DNA of 64,000 bases from Akkermansia sp. (GCA_017477935.1 JAFVIC010000015.1:1-64000); one strand, 5' to 3'; shown: positions 7,648 through 16,826, counted from the first letter of the stretch. Translations and numbers: made by a program. Notes: generated by a model not told the origin, from the sequence alone.

Positions 7648-8646
7648 TCATCTGCTAATGGCAGCTCGGATGGCGGCTGAGTACTTTTGCGGCTCTCCCG
7701 GTGCGATATCGTAGCGTAGATAGCAACGCTTGCGCAGGTCATTGTAACTCTCACCGGGGCGGGTGATGAACCCGCCGTGCCTGTAGAGCAGGCGGGAAAT
7801 GGAGCCGTTGTGAACAGGCGCCAGATTATAGATGGCGGGCATGCCCGGGGTAACGTGGCGGAAGGTGCTCATAACACCGCTGGAGCAGTTGTTGCTCAGT
7901 GTGTTGTAGGCTGTGTGCCGCTGCTCGGTCTGCTGTGCGAGTTGCACGAGGTGCAGCAGCATGGCACGGGCTGTTTGGGGGGTGACATCCAGGGGCATGA
8001 GCAGTAAATCCTCGTGCCGGTAGTTGGTGCGCAGGGCGAAGATGTCTTCCTCCGTCCCGAACAGATAGAGCAGGCCGTAGCGCTTGTACAGACCGGCGAT
8101 GGCGTTCTGTTCTTCCCCTTCGGGCAGGCGGGTTTCGGCGGAGATAACCAGGTGTTTGCCGTCGGCAAATGAGAAGGAAAGCATCGTATGGCAAATAGCC
8201 TCCATACCATCCCAATGGCACTCGGCAAAATCCGCCCCGGTTATCTGAGAAAGATTGTAGATTTCGGTGCGCCAGTTGCAGTCGAAATCCTGCTCGGTAC
8301 GGTAGCGGAAATCGCGCAGGTTGTGCACGGTGAGCGAGTCGCCATCGAGGGTGAACTGCGGTGCGCGCTCCCAGGAGGCTTGCCACTTGTCCGGCTGTGG
8401 TCCCGGCAGCAGCAGGTAGGCTACGGCTCCCAGGGCGAAGATACACCACAAGGCCCATTCGATACGGCGACGCAATACCCACCACCAGGCGGCCAATACC
8501 ACAGGCACCGACACCAGGCACACCGGCTGGTAGATGAAAAGCCCCAGCACCCAGAGTAACCCGATAGCCAGCAGCAGCCACCTCAGCACACGCCCCGTGA
8601 GGCGTGTTATTCTCAGCAGCGGGGGCAGTATCTTTCGCATGGGCAT
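7648..8646 (-). CDS. DUF4105 (Lnb N-terminal) membrane/periplasmic protein
   Basis: 332 residues from ATG at 8646, starting MPMRKILPPLLRITRLTGRV. Two or three hydrophobic helices occupy residues 20-95; the rest is periplasmic and matches the DUF4105/Lnb-N family: FDCNWRTEIYNLSQITGADF, then YNTLSNNCSSGVMSTFRH, where the Asn-Asn-Cys motif is typical. The family is thought to contain a Cys-based hydrolase-like fold, but its biochemical role is not settled. The longer frame adds 55 Pro/Cys-rich residues inside the upstream gene and is not credible. The start lies 1 nt after the stop of the BatD-BatE gene, so it is translationally linked to the Bat operon and probably acts in the same envelope process. 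Confidence 0.8.
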   Translation of the reverse strand: MPMRKILPPLLRITRLTGRVLRWLLLAIGLLWVLGLFIYQPVCLVSVPVVLAAWWWVLRRRIEWALWCIFALGAVAYLLLPGPQPDKWQASWERAPQFTLDGDSLTVHNLRDFRYRTEQDFDCNWRTEIYNLSQITGADFAECHWDGMEAICHTMLSFSFADGKHLVISAETRLPEGEEQNAIAGLYKRYGLLYLFGTEEDIFALRTNYRHEDLLLMPLDVTPQTARAMLLHLVQLAQQTEQRHTAYNTLSNNCSSGVMSTFRHVTPGMPAIYNLAPVHNGSISRLLYRHGGFITRPGESYNDLRKRCYLRYDIAPGEPQKYSAAIRAAISR

Positions 8647-8647
8647 T

Positions 8648-11083
8648 TTATTGTAAACGTATGATGACGGGGCGGGGTGGGGTGGCACGGTCGCCCACAG
8701 GGCTGATATCGGCTGTGAGTACCCAGCCGCGCACGCCGGTGAAGGTCTGCACGTAGCTGTAGGTGCCGCGCACGGCCAGCAGGTGCAGGGGGGTGGCGGG
8801 AGTGAGGTCAATGACGCTCGGCGCGGCCTCCGCCGCGGCGGTGCGGGCCGTGGTGGCCGTGGTGACGATGGCCAGCTCGTTCGGGGAAAGGTCGCTCATG
8901 TCCGGTATATCACGAGTGCTGTAGTAGAGCCTGTCGGCAGCACACAGCAGGCACAGCAGGGCGGCGACTGCGGTGCAGCCGTGTAGCCAGGGGCGGCTTT
9001 GCCCGCGGCGAAGCACCTGCAGGGCAATACAGAGCAGCAGGGTAGCGGCACATACGTGTGTGAGCAGCCACAGCTGGTTGCTGCTCAACAGCGTGAATAA
9101 CTTGTCAACACTGTTGCGGGTGGGCAGTACAGCCCCTTCTTTGCGCTGAATGAAGCCCAGGTTGGCGCGTGCTTCGGGCAAGCCCGGGTCGGCTACCAGG
9201 GCACGGGTATAGTACAGGGCGGCGGTGCCGGGTTTGCCCAGGCGGTAGTAACAGTTGCCCATGTTGCAGAGCAGCTCGGCGCTGTTGCGCTGCGGGGCGC
9301 CATTTTTTCGGTCGGCTTCCAGCAGTTCAAGAGCCTTGCTGTATTGCCCGGCGGTATAGGCGGCTTCGGCGGCATCTTCTGCTGCTTGCGCCTGCGGCAG
9401 CAGTGCCAGCAGCAGCACCAGGGCCGTGCTCAGCCCGGCCAGCGCCTTGCGTACGGCACGCAGCATGCGCTGACGTTCAGCCGGACTTACCTGGGGCGCA
9501 GCCCCGGGCAGGAAGGCCTCTTCGTCTCGCCGCGACAGAATGCCGCGCACGGCTTCACTCTGAGCGCCGGTGGGTATGTGGCTCTCGATGAAGGCCCCGA
9601 TACCCTTCAGGAAGGCAAGCCCCTCGGGCCGTGCGGCAATGGCTGCCAGCTCTTTTTCACGGGCTCGGTTACCGGCACCTGCTGCTACACGGCGCAGCAG
9701 AGCACGCCCCAGCAACCAGGCAAAGATACCCAGCCCGGGCAGGTAGAGCAGGTAGACGAGCCACCGGGGCAGCTGCAGCTCGGGACCGTTGCCACCGGCA
9801 ACAGCACCGGGCAGGAAGTGGTAAATATCCGTCAGCTCGGCTACGGGTACGGTGCCGGCGGGCGGGGGCTCCGCTGCCGGGGCGGTTATCAGGCCGCTGC
9901 CGGCGGCTTCCGTCTCGCGCCAGGTCAGGGGAATGGGTTTGGTGGCAGCGGTGCGATAGGCCATTTCTTCGGGGTCGAAATAACTGAAGCTGAAGGCCGG
10001 CAGGCCGCCCACCTCAGCCGTGGGGCGCATGAGCTGAGAGAACACCATGCCCACAGTTTCGCCATTCGTACCCAGCAAGGGTTTGCGCGTGGCCGGTACC
10101 AGGCGCCAGTTGAGCTCATCCTCGGGTTTGGGGGTGGGCAGTTGCTCCAGATTGCCGGTACCGCGCACGGTGATTTCGACTTCCACCGCCTCATTGACAG
10201 CTAGGTCTTTTGCCTGGGTGGTGGCGCTGATGGTGTATTGCCCCACGGTGTCGGCAAAATCGGCCGGAGCCCCGGGGGGCAGGGGCAGGGCGCTGACGGT
10301 AAGAGGGGCCACGGGGAGCTCCTCTTGTGCAACGGAGAAGAACCCGCGCTGCTGGCGCATGAGGATTTTGCCCACCACATCATTGTTGCCCTCGCGGAAG
10401 GGGGTGAAAGAGCCGGTGAAATCCGCCGTGTGCCAGGTCTGCCCACGGGCATAGGCCTGTGGGTCGGGCAGGTAGCGCCCCTGCAGCTGCCCGACGATAC
10501 CCTCCACCGCCGGGCGGAACTGCCCGACTTTCACCCCCACAGAGCTGAGCTGCGGCGGCAGCGGGGTGTTGCAGTCATTGCGCATGAAGATTTTGATGGC
10601 AGCCCGGACCGGCTGGTGGATGTAACCATCGCTCACGCCGGTGTGCCACAGCACACCATAGGGTATGGGCTCGGCAAACCACTTGATGTCGCTTGTCGGG
10701 CGTACCGTCAGCGGGGGAACCTGCACGGTGGTCTTGCGCCCTGATTGATACGTTACCTCGATGGGGGCCGGGGCTATTTCGCCCGCCGTATCGGCCTTGA
10801 ACATCACCGGCTGCACTTCCAGCATTCGCCGCTCAGGATCCAGTGGGTTGGCACCTGCTGCCGGTTGCAGGATGGTGGCGGTACCGTTGTTGACGGTGGG
10901 GGTGGATTTGACCTCAAAGATGTCTTGTTTGCTGTTGGTGTCCTCTTGCGTTTCCACCAGGTACAGCACTACCTTTTCTCCCGGTACTGCCACGCCGGTG
11001 GACCATATCGGTACAATCTCTGCCTGCGAGAGCCCGCACAGGGCACTGAGGGCGGTACAGAATACTGTGATTACTCTTCTCAT
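8648..11083 (-). CDS. BatD-BatE fusion protein (Oxygen tolerance/BatD domain, TPR, SH3-like)
   Basis: 811 residues with a signal peptide (VITVFCTALSALCGLSQAEI). Residues 20-400 are the BatD 'oxygen tolerance' region, with repeated beta domains such as VNEAVEVEITVRGTGNLEQL, then a membrane helix (WLVYLLYLPGLGIFAWLLGR). After a second hydrophobic stretch come TPR repeats (AAYTAGQYSKALELLEADRK and MGNCYYRLGKPGTAALYYTR), two helices and a C-terminal SH3-like end (YVQTFTGVRGWVLTADISPV), as in BatE. In Bacteroides BatD and BatE are separate genes, so this is a fusion. It lies 12 nt after the BatB-BatC gene. The operon is linked to stress or aerotolerance in Leptospira and Bacteroides. Confidence 0.85.
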   Translation of the reverse strand: MRRVITVFCTALSALCGLSQAEIVPIWSTGVAVPGEKVVLYLVETQEDTNSKQDIFEVKSTPTVNNGTATILQPAAGANPLDPERRMLEVQPVMFKADTAGEIAPAPIEVTYQSGRKTTVQVPPLTVRPTSDIKWFAEPIPYGVLWHTGVSDGYIHQPVRAAIKIFMRNDCNTPLPPQLSSVGVKVGQFRPAVEGIVGQLQGRYLPDPQAYARGQTWHTADFTGSFTPFREGNNDVVGKILMRQQRGFFSVAQEELPVAPLTVSALPLPPGAPADFADTVGQYTISATTQAKDLAVNEAVEVEITVRGTGNLEQLPTPKPEDELNWRLVPATRKPLLGTNGETVGMVFSQLMRPTAEVGGLPAFSFSYFDPEEMAYRTAATKPIPLTWRETEAAGSGLITAPAAEPPPAGTVPVAELTDIYHFLPGAVAGGNGPELQLPRWLVYLLYLPGLGIFAWLLGRALLRRVAAGAGNRAREKELAAIAARPEGLAFLKGIGAFIESHIPTGAQSEAVRGILSRRDEEAFLPGAAPQVSPAERQRMLRAVRKALAGLSTALVLLLALLPQAQAAEDAAEAAYTAGQYSKALELLEADRKNGAPQRNSAELLCNMGNCYYRLGKPGTAALYYTRALVADPGLPEARANLGFIQRKEGAVLPTRNSVDKLFTLLSSNQLWLLTHVCAATLLLCIALQVLRRGQSRPWLHGCTAVAALLCLLCAADRLYYSTRDIPDMSDLSPNELAIVTTATTARTAAAEAAPSVIDLTPATPLHLLAVRGTYSYVQTFTGVRGWVLTADISPVGDRATPPRPVIIRLQ

Positions 11084-11095
11084 ATCTGGCGTGTG

Positions 11096-13003
11096 TTAGT
11101 AGTCTTTGGCGGGGGGACGGGAAATGGTGTGTCGGGGGATGGGCGAGCCTTTTTCTTCGTCCATGTGCATTTGAAGAATGCTGGCTGCGCGTTGAGCTGC
11201 TTTTTCTTTTTCGGTGGCCGGGTCAGCCGGTTGCGGTTGTTTCGGTTGTTCCGGCTGCGGGCTTTGCTGCTGTTGCCGGTCGTCCTGCTTCTGTTGGTCG
11301 TCCTGCTTCTGCTGGTTATCCTGCTTCTGCTGGTTATCCTGCTTCTGCTGGTTATCCTGCTGTTGTTGGTTGTCCTGCTTCTGCTGGTCGTCCTGCTTCT
11401 GTTGGTCGTCCTGCTTTTGCTGGTCGTCCTGCTTCTGCTGGTCGTCCTGCTTCTGCTGGTTGTCCTGCTTCTGCTGGTTGTCCTGCTGTTGCTGGTTGTC
11501 CTGCTGTTGCCGGTCGTCCTGCTTCTGTTGGTTGTCCTGCTGTTGCTGTTGTTTAAGGCGTTCTATTTCTTCTTCGAGTTTTTTAATGAGTTCGTTGATT
11601 TTCTGCTCATTATTCCGGGCCGGGGTGAAGTCCGGGGTAAGTTTGAGGGCATCCTGATAGGGGATAATGTCGCGGCGCAGCTCATCAACAATCTGCTGCA
11701 GTTCTTCGGGGCCGGGGGGGGGAGGGGCAGTGTCGGCGTCTTCGCTGCCTGAGTAAAGTTTGCGCAGTTTGTCGAACGTAGCCTGTGCGGCCAGATTGCC
11801 GAGGGCATGGTGGGCGGCAGTCTGCAGAGCGGTGTCATCATCGAGCAGGGCTTGCGAATAGGCTTCGCGTGCGAGGTCGGTTTTTCCCTCACGGCTGAGG
11901 GTATGGCCCAGAGCATAGCTCAGGGCATTTTCTGCCGACGGGGCAGCCTGTGCCGGTGTGGCGCTCAGTCCATATAACAGACCGGCGGCAAGCAAGCCGG
12001 CCCGAGCCGGTCGTCGCCATTCCGTGCTCAGCAGTATGGCTGCGAACACCAGGAGCAGGGCGGGTACGGTGAACCAGGTATAGAGGTCATTGGGCACTTT
12101 AGCTGCTGAGAATGTCTCTTCGTGGCGGTCGAGTTTGTTGGCGGCCTCGCGTGCGAAGGCTGCGAGATCGGTACCGGAGTTCATGGCAAAGAAATCGCCG
12201 CCGGTGGCGCGGGCGAACCGGCTCAGGTTCTCGATATTGAGCTTGCTGATGACATGCTTGCCGTTGGAGTCCTGCCACAGGCCGTTCTGCCCGCGTGGGT
12301 CAGGAATAGCACCACCGGCAGGGGTACCGATACCTACGGTGATGACCAGCAGGTTCTTGCTGCGGGCTTCTTTTGCCAGTTCCTCAGAACTGTTCTCCGT
12401 ATCTTCACCATCGCTGAGAATGACGAGCGCATTCGTACCGTCCGGTGCGGAGCGCTCGAAGTCTTGCATGGCGCGCTTAAGTACCAGCCCGAAGTTCGTG
12501 CCGCCCATACTTACCCAGTCACGATTGACATTGTAGAGGGTTTCTTTGAGCGCGTTGTGATCATAGGTCAGGGGTACAACGAGGTCGGCCTCACCGGAAA
12601 AGACAATGAGCCCGATTTTGTCGGTCGGCAGGGCATTGATGAGTTCATAGGCTGCGCTGCGGGCTTCTTCCAGGCGCGAGGGGGTGACGTCGGTTGTCTC
12701 CATCGAGCGTGAGACGTCGAGGGCGATGATGAGGTTGCGGCCACTGCTTACCGCACCTGATTCGGAATAGCCGTTGATGGGGCGAGCCGCCGCTATGATA
12801 GTGAAACAGAGTGCCAGCAACCCCAGCACTGCGGGTAATACCGTGCGCCACAGTGGGGGGCGATGTACCAGCTCCGCCCGGTGCGCCGGAGCCACCAGCC
12901 GCTGCCAGCCCTGCCGCGCGTGACGGTGGGCCACTATGCCCAGCACTGCCAGCAGCAGGGGCAGCAGCAGGGCTATCAGTACGTAGGGGTATAAGAAACT
13001 CAT
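11096..13003 (-). CDS. BatB-BatC fusion: VWA domain, TPR and Gln/Asp repeat region
   Basis: 635 residues. An N-terminal pair of membrane helices (residues 5-25, 55-75) is followed by a von Willebrand A domain with an intact MIDAS (IIALDVSRSM, Asp96-Ser98-Ser100; GGTNFG; LVILSDGEDTE). A helix near residue 315-335 (FTVPALLLVFAAILLSTEW) closes the BatB part. The periplasmic remainder has a TPR-like stretch (ALSYALGHTLSREGKTDLAR), then about 16 units of QDxQQx, and ends in a Pro/Gln/Lys tail, as in BatC. It lies between batA (31 nt) and batD/E. The repeat is encoded by near-identical 18-bp units, so copy number may vary between strains. Confidence 0.87.
   Translation of the reverse strand: MSFLYPYVLIALLLPLLLAVLGIVAHRHARQGWQRLVAPAHRAELVHRPPLWRTVLPAVLGLLALCFTIIAAARPINGYSESGAVSSGRNLIIALDVSRSMETTDVTPSRLEEARSAAYELINALPTDKIGLIVFSGEADLVVPLTYDHNALKETLYNVNRDWVSMGGTNFGLVLKRAMQDFERSAPDGTNALVILSDGEDTENSSEELAKEARSKNLLVITVGIGTPAGGAIPDPRGQNGLWQDSNGKHVISKLNIENLSRFARATGGDFFAMNSGTDLAAFAREAANKLDRHEETFSAAKVPNDLYTWFTVPALLLVFAAILLSTEWRRPARAGLLAAGLLYGLSATPAQAAPSAENALSYALGHTLSREGKTDLAREAYSQALLDDDTALQTAAHHALGNLAAQATFDKLRKLYSGSEDADTAPPPPGPEELQQIVDELRRDIIPYQDALKLTPDFTPARNNEQKINELIKKLEEEIERLKQQQQQDNQQKQDDRQQQDNQQQQDNQQKQDNQQKQDDQQKQDDQQKQDDQQKQDDQQKQDNQQQQDNQQKQDNQQKQDNQQKQDDQQKQDDRQQQQSPQPEQPKQPQPADPATEKEKAAQRAASILQMHMDEEKGSPIPRHTISRPPAKDY
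11279..11550 (-). repeat. 18-bp tandem repeats encoding QDxQQx in BatB-BatC
   Basis: About 15 consecutive 18-bp units of the form TCCTGCTTCTGCTGGTTG (plus strand), differing mainly at a few positions (GTCGTC/GTTGTC/TTATC, CTTCTG/TGTTGT). The repeat period keeps the frame, giving KQDDQQ/KQDNQQ units. It is a candidate slippage site. Confidence 0.9.
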
Positions 13004-13034
13004 GGCTTTTCGTCAGAATGTGTAGGGAATAGGC

Positions 13035-14129
13035 TCAGGGTGCCGGGCGCGGGCGGGTGAAGTGCAGCAGGCAACCCAGCGCCAGCAGCACGCAGCCGAC
13101 ACTCAGCGGCCAGGGGAAAAGTTCTTCGTAGCTCTGCAGGGTACGGCGCTTGACTTCACTCTTCTCGAGCCGGTCGATGTCAGCAAAGGCTTTCAGCAGC
13201 CCGGCGCCGCTGCTGGCCCGGTAATAGCGGCCGCCTGTCAGGTCGGCGATTTGCTGCAAGGTTTTCTCATCGAAGGTATCTACCGCGGCGGTGTGGCGTG
13301 AGAGCCGCTCATCGCGACCGATGGCGATGGTGAAGATTTTGATGCCGAGTTCAGTGGCCTGTTTGGCGGCCTCGATGGGGGAGATGGAACCGCTGTTATT
13401 CACGCCGTCTGTGACCAGGATGATGACTTTTGATTTGGTTTCTTTGCGCTCGTTGAGTCGGGTGGCGGCAGAGGCGATAGCGGAGCCGATGGCCGTGCCA
13501 TCCTGCGCGATGTACCCGGCGCGAGCCGGTTGCCCGAAGCCACCGGGGTGCGCCAGGTAGAACTGGTCAATCACATAGCGTACAATCCCGTGGTCGAGAG
13601 TGAGTGGGCTACACAGTTTGGCTTTGCCGGCAAAGGCCACCAGACCGATTCGGTCATTCGGCCTGCCGGAGATGAACTCTTTGAGCACATGCTGCGCGGC
13701 GGTCAAGCGGTCTACGGCCGTGCGGGCGGGGCGGTTGCGCTTGTCGCGTACGGTGAATACCATGTCACGCTCTGCCATCGAGCCGGAAAGGTCGCAGGCC
13801 AGCATGATGTCAATACCGCTGACCTTCTGCTCCTCGTAGGTATCTCGCCACTGCGGGCGCGCCAGTGCTGCCAGCATGGCGGCAAAGGCCAGCGCCAGGC
13901 ACACGGGCCCCAGCCGCCCGGCCAGGGTTGCAGGGCGCCGCCAGTGCTCTGCCGCAAAGCGCAAAGTGGGGTGCAGGATGCCGGCCGCCGTGCCGGCGCG
14001 TCGCCGCAGCAACAGCAGCAGGGGCAGCAACAGCAGCCCCCACAGCCACGCCGGATGGCCGAAGATGAACTCGCGACCCGTTTCGGCCGTAACCGCATTT
14101 GCAGCTGCTATGGTAAGAGTGGGGTACAT
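13035..14129 (-). CDS. BatA-like VWA domain membrane protein
   Basis: 364 residues. A helix follows FGHPAWLWGLLLLPLLLLLR, a second hydrophobic segment is at 73-92, and then comes a VWA domain with the MIDAS motif IDIMLACDLSGSM (Asp113, Ser115, Ser117), an insert MVFTVRDKRNRPARTAVDRL, DRIGLVAFAGKAKLCSPLTL and VIILVTDGVNNSGSISP. A C-terminal helix (FPWPLSVGCVLLALGCLLHF) closes it, so the VWA domain is periplasmic, as in BatA. It lies 5 nt downstream of the DUF4381-like gene and 31 nt before batB/C. VWA proteins paired with MoxR ATPases are thought to be metal-dependent adaptors or chaperone substrates. Confidence 0.9.
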   Translation of the reverse strand: MYPTLTIAAANAVTAETGREFIFGHPAWLWGLLLLPLLLLLRRRAGTAAGILHPTLRFAAEHWRRPATLAGRLGPVCLALAFAAMLAALARPQWRDTYEEQKVSGIDIMLACDLSGSMAERDMVFTVRDKRNRPARTAVDRLTAAQHVLKEFISGRPNDRIGLVAFAGKAKLCSPLTLDHGIVRYVIDQFYLAHPGGFGQPARAGYIAQDGTAIGSAIASAATRLNERKETKSKVIILVTDGVNNSGSISPIEAAKQATELGIKIFTIAIGRDERLSRHTAAVDTFDEKTLQQIADLTGGRYYRASSGAGLLKAFADIDRLEKSEVKRRTLQSYEELFPWPLSVGCVLLALGCLLHFTRPRPAP

Positions 14130-14134
14130 GGGCG

Positions 14135-14701
14135 TCAGACGGAATGTTTCTTGACTTTGGCGATTTCGGCGGCAGCGGCGATTTCTTCTGCCTGCGAGCG
14201 GGTGATGTCGCCTATCAGGCTGCGGGCCTGGTCGATGAGCGTTCGCACAAGTTGGGGGTCATGTGCGTTGTTGCCGGCGTATTTGAGCTCTGCCAGGCGC
14301 TCCAGCAGGTCTCGGGTGGCTACCTGGCAGTTGCGAGGTACGCTCGACAGGGCATCCATACGGCGGCTGAATTCCTCATGCGTTTCAAACAGGGCAGGGT
14401 CCCGGGTCTGCCCGGTCAGGAACCCGCGCAGAATCATCGAGAGACGCAGGCTGCTCTCCCGCAGGGGTGGGAGCTCGTCGCCCAGCGTGTCGAGTGCTCG
14501 CTCGGCAAGCTCCCGCGGGCTTGGCGGCTGTACGACGGTGCGGCGTCGCCGGCGCAGTACTAGCCACAGGGCCACGCCGACCAGTATCAGGGCTATTCCC
14601 AGCCCCCACGCCAGCGGTACCCAGAAATTCTGCACCATAAACTCAGCGGGCGGTATATCCTGCTCCAGTTCGGGGATGGCCTGTAGTATATGCTCATTCA
14701 T
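14135..14701 (-). CDS. DUF4381-like single-pass membrane protein of the Bat operon
   Basis: 188 residues: a short periplasmic N-terminus, one membrane helix (VPLAWGLGIALILVGVALWL), an RRRRRT stop-transfer signal, and a helical cytosolic domain (SPRELAERALDTLGDELPP; LSMILRGFLTGQTRDPALFE; THEEFSRRMDAL). This is the arrangement of the DUF4381-type proteins found between DUF58 and batA genes in many Bat loci. No catalytic motif is visible. It lies 17 nt after the DUF58 gene and 5 nt before batA, so it is co-translated with them. The family name is from recall of gene order and layout. Confidence 0.65.
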   Translation of the reverse strand: MNEHILQAIPELEQDIPPAEFMVQNFWVPLAWGLGIALILVGVALWLVLRRRRRTVVQPPSPRELAERALDTLGDELPPLRESSLRLSMILRGFLTGQTRDPALFETHEEFSRRMDALSSVPRNCQVATRDLLERLAELKYAGNNAHDPQLVRTLIDQARSLIGDITRSQAEEIAAAAEIAKVKKHSV

Positions 14702-14718
14702 GGCTCGGTATGGGGTGG

Positions 14719-15606
14719 TCAGCGGGCAAACATGCGGCTGCGGCGGGCAAAGAGCTTGCGCAGCTCGCTCACAAAATCATGGTTCGTCAGCAGGCTCAGG
14801 TAGTCCACCCCCAGCTGGGTGAAGGTGCGCTCCCACTCCACAGCATGTGATTTCATGGCCTTGCTGTGTGCGGTGCGCAGGGCAGGGGTGGTGCTCACCA
14901 GGTATTGTTCGCCGCTTTCGGGGTCCTGCGCGTAAAATCGGCCTGTTTCCGGCAGCTCCAGTTCGTAAGGGTCATTCACCCGCACGGGTATGAGCTCGTG
15001 GCGGAAGTTGAGCTTGCCGATGGCCTGCTTGTCAGGCGCTGAAAGGAAGTCGCTGATGACAAAGCACATGGCACTCTTGCGCTGAGTTTGCAGAATTTCA
15101 GTTGCCACGTCGTCAATAGTATCATCGCGCCCGCCTGCGGGGGCAAAGAGGATTTCGCGCACGATTCGCAGGCACTGTTTCATGCCCTTGGAGGGCGGCA
15201 GGTAGAAGTGCGGCTGACAGCCGAAGAGCAGCAGCCCCACTTTGTCACCGTTCTGCACGGCGCTCCACGCCAGTACCGCAGCTATACGGGCGGCGTACTC
15301 CAGCTTGCTGTCGGCTGCGGCAGAGCTGCCGTAGCGCATGCTGGCGCTGGCATCCACCGCCAACAGCAGTGCCTGCTCGCGCTCCTCATGAAACTTACGC
15401 ACATAGGGCGTGCCTGTGCGGGCTGTTACCTTCCAGTCAATGAATCGCGGCTCATCGCCCGGCATGTACTCCCGGAAGTCATCGAAGTCCAGCCCCTGCC
15501 CGCGAAAGCTTGAGCGGTACTGTCCGGCAAAGGTGGTGGTAGCAGCCTTGCGCGCCTGCATTTCAATGCGGCGCACCTGCTGCATGATTTCCTGAGTTTT
15601 GTCCAT
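14719..15606 (-). CDS. DUF58 domain protein of the Bat operon
   Basis: 295 residues without membrane helices. The DUF58 signature is clear: FRGQGLDFDDFREYMPGDEP, then RFIDWKVTARTGTPYVRKFH, followed by a VWA-like core (ALLLAVDASASMRYGSS, where Asp-x-Ser-x-Ser is kept). The tail ARRSRMFAR is basic. DUF58 proteins always accompany MoxR ATPases and are assumed to be their cytosolic partners linking the ATPase to the BatA/B membrane proteins. It follows the moxR gene by 21 nt. Confidence 0.92.
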   Translation of the reverse strand: MDKTQEIMQQVRRIEMQARKAATTTFAGQYRSSFRGQGLDFDDFREYMPGDEPRFIDWKVTARTGTPYVRKFHEEREQALLLAVDASASMRYGSSAAADSKLEYAARIAAVLAWSAVQNGDKVGLLLFGCQPHFYLPPSKGMKQCLRIVREILFAPAGGRDDTIDDVATEILQTQRKSAMCFVISDFLSAPDKQAIGKLNFRHELIPVRVNDPYELELPETGRFYAQDPESGEQYLVSTTPALRTAHSKAMKSHAVEWERTFTQLGVDYLSLLTNHDFVSELRKLFARRSRMFAR

Positions 15607-15627
15607 GACCGGTGGCGGGGCAGGGGG

Positions 15628-16611
15628 TTACGGTACGGGAACTTTGGCGAGGATGTGGTCGATGACGTTGTCGGCGCTGACGTTGGCGGCCTCTGCCTCG
15701 TAGGAAAGCAGTATGCGATGGCGCAGGATGTCGTGCGCCAGGTCTTTCACATCCTGCGGGCTCACGTACGCACGCTGGCGGGTGAAGGCCAGGGCCTTGG
15801 CGGCCAGAGCGATGTTGATGGTGGCACGGGGGGAGGCACCGGCTCGCACCAGGCCTTCCAGGCTGCGGTCCACTTTTTCGGGGGCTCGGGTCGCCCGCAC
15901 GAGGTCAACGATGTAGTGCTCGACAGCCGGGTCGATGAAGATGTGGTTCATCAGCCCACGGGAGTGCTCAATCTGCTCCGCCGTCACAACGGGGGAGGTG
16001 GTGGGCGTGCCGCTGGTGCGGCTCATCATTTCCAGTACCCGCAATTCTTCATCACGCGTGGGGTAGTCCACCATCACTTTGAAGAGGAATCGGTCGAGCT
16101 GGGCTTCGGGCAACTGGTAAGTGCCCTCCTGCTCAATCGGGTTTTGCGTGGCCAGTACCAGGAACGGGTCGGGGAGCGGGTAGCTCGTTTCACCCAGCGT
16201 GACCTGGCGTTCCTGCATGGCTTCCAGCAGAGCACTCTGCACCTTGGCCGGGGCGCGGTTGATTTCGTCCGCCAGTATCAGGTTTGCAAACACGGGGCCT
16301 TTTTTGGCGGTGAATCGGCGCTCGTCAGGATTGTACACCATCGTACCCAGTAAGTCGGCCGGCAGCAAATCCGGCGTGAACTGTATGCGCGAGAAGCCCG
16401 CGCGCAATGTGCCGGCCAAGGCTTTTACCGACAGGGTCTTCGCCAGACCCGGCACACCCTCCAGCAGTACGTGACCCTTGCACAGCAAGCTCAGAATCAG
16501 GCGGTTCACCAGCTCCTGCTGGCCTACAACCACCTTCGCCATCTCCATTTTCACTGCGCTGACCCAGCCCGAGCTGCGCGCAATTTCGTCTTTGATTTGC
16601 TCCGTGTTCAT
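15628..16611 (-). CDS. MoxR-family AAA+ ATPase
   Basis: 327 residues. Walker A GVPGLAKT (52-59), Walker B LILADE (111-116) followed by INRAPAKVQSALLEAMQE, sensor 1 region FLVLATQNPIEQEGTY and the C-terminal lid with sensor 2 (GASPRATINIALAAKALAF) are all present. MoxR ATPases act as chaperones that activate or assemble partner complexes, here presumably the VWA proteins encoded downstream. It is the first gene of a seven-gene minus-strand operon. Its promoter lies 15 nt upstream of the ATG. Confidence 0.93.
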   Translation of the reverse strand: MNTEQIKDEIARSSGWVSAVKMEMAKVVVGQQELVNRLILSLLCKGHVLLEGVPGLAKTLSVKALAGTLRAGFSRIQFTPDLLPADLLGTMVYNPDERRFTAKKGPVFANLILADEINRAPAKVQSALLEAMQERQVTLGETSYPLPDPFLVLATQNPIEQEGTYQLPEAQLDRFLFKVMVDYPTRDEELRVLEMMSRTSGTPTTSPVVTAEQIEHSRGLMNHIFIDPAVEHYIVDLVRATRAPEKVDRSLEGLVRAGASPRATINIALAAKALAFTRQRAYVSPQDVKDLAHDILRHRILLSYEAEAANVSADNVIDHILAKVPVP

Positions 16612-16626
16612 TGTTTGTTGCCCTTT

Positions 16627-16655
16627 ACATTACCATGGCATCTGTCGCGTGGCAA
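16627..16655 (-). promoter_or_regulatory. Promoter of the MoxR/Bat operon
   Basis: Minus-strand TTGCCA (16650-16655), 17 bp, TAATGT (16627-16632). The predicted leader is about 9 nt, too short for a normal Shine-Dalgarno site. Confidence 0.6.
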
Positions 16656-16798
16656 GCTTGTTCCATGTCTTCCGATACTATGACACACGCCGCCGTCGCA
16701 GTGTTCGAGTGTTTCAATCTATAAGCTGCCGCAGTGCGTGCTTTGTCGATTGCAGGTGAGCGAATTTTACTTTTTTTGCCTGAATTTGCAAATTCGCC

Positions 16799-16826
16799 TT
16801 GACGTATGCGCGAATTTGTGTAAAAT
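16799..16826 (+). promoter_or_regulatory. Promoter of rpmB
   Basis: TTGACG (16799-16804), 16 bp, TAAAAT (16821-16826). The start site is predicted near 16833, giving a leader of about 60 nt. Confidence 0.65.

Noticed and set aside
10745..11752. 335-codon plus-strand open frame with VLLLLVV repeats
   Set aside because: It is the antisense of the QDxQQx repeat of BatB-BatC; the repeat is perfectly periodic in the minus frame and other BatB/BatC features are unambiguous.
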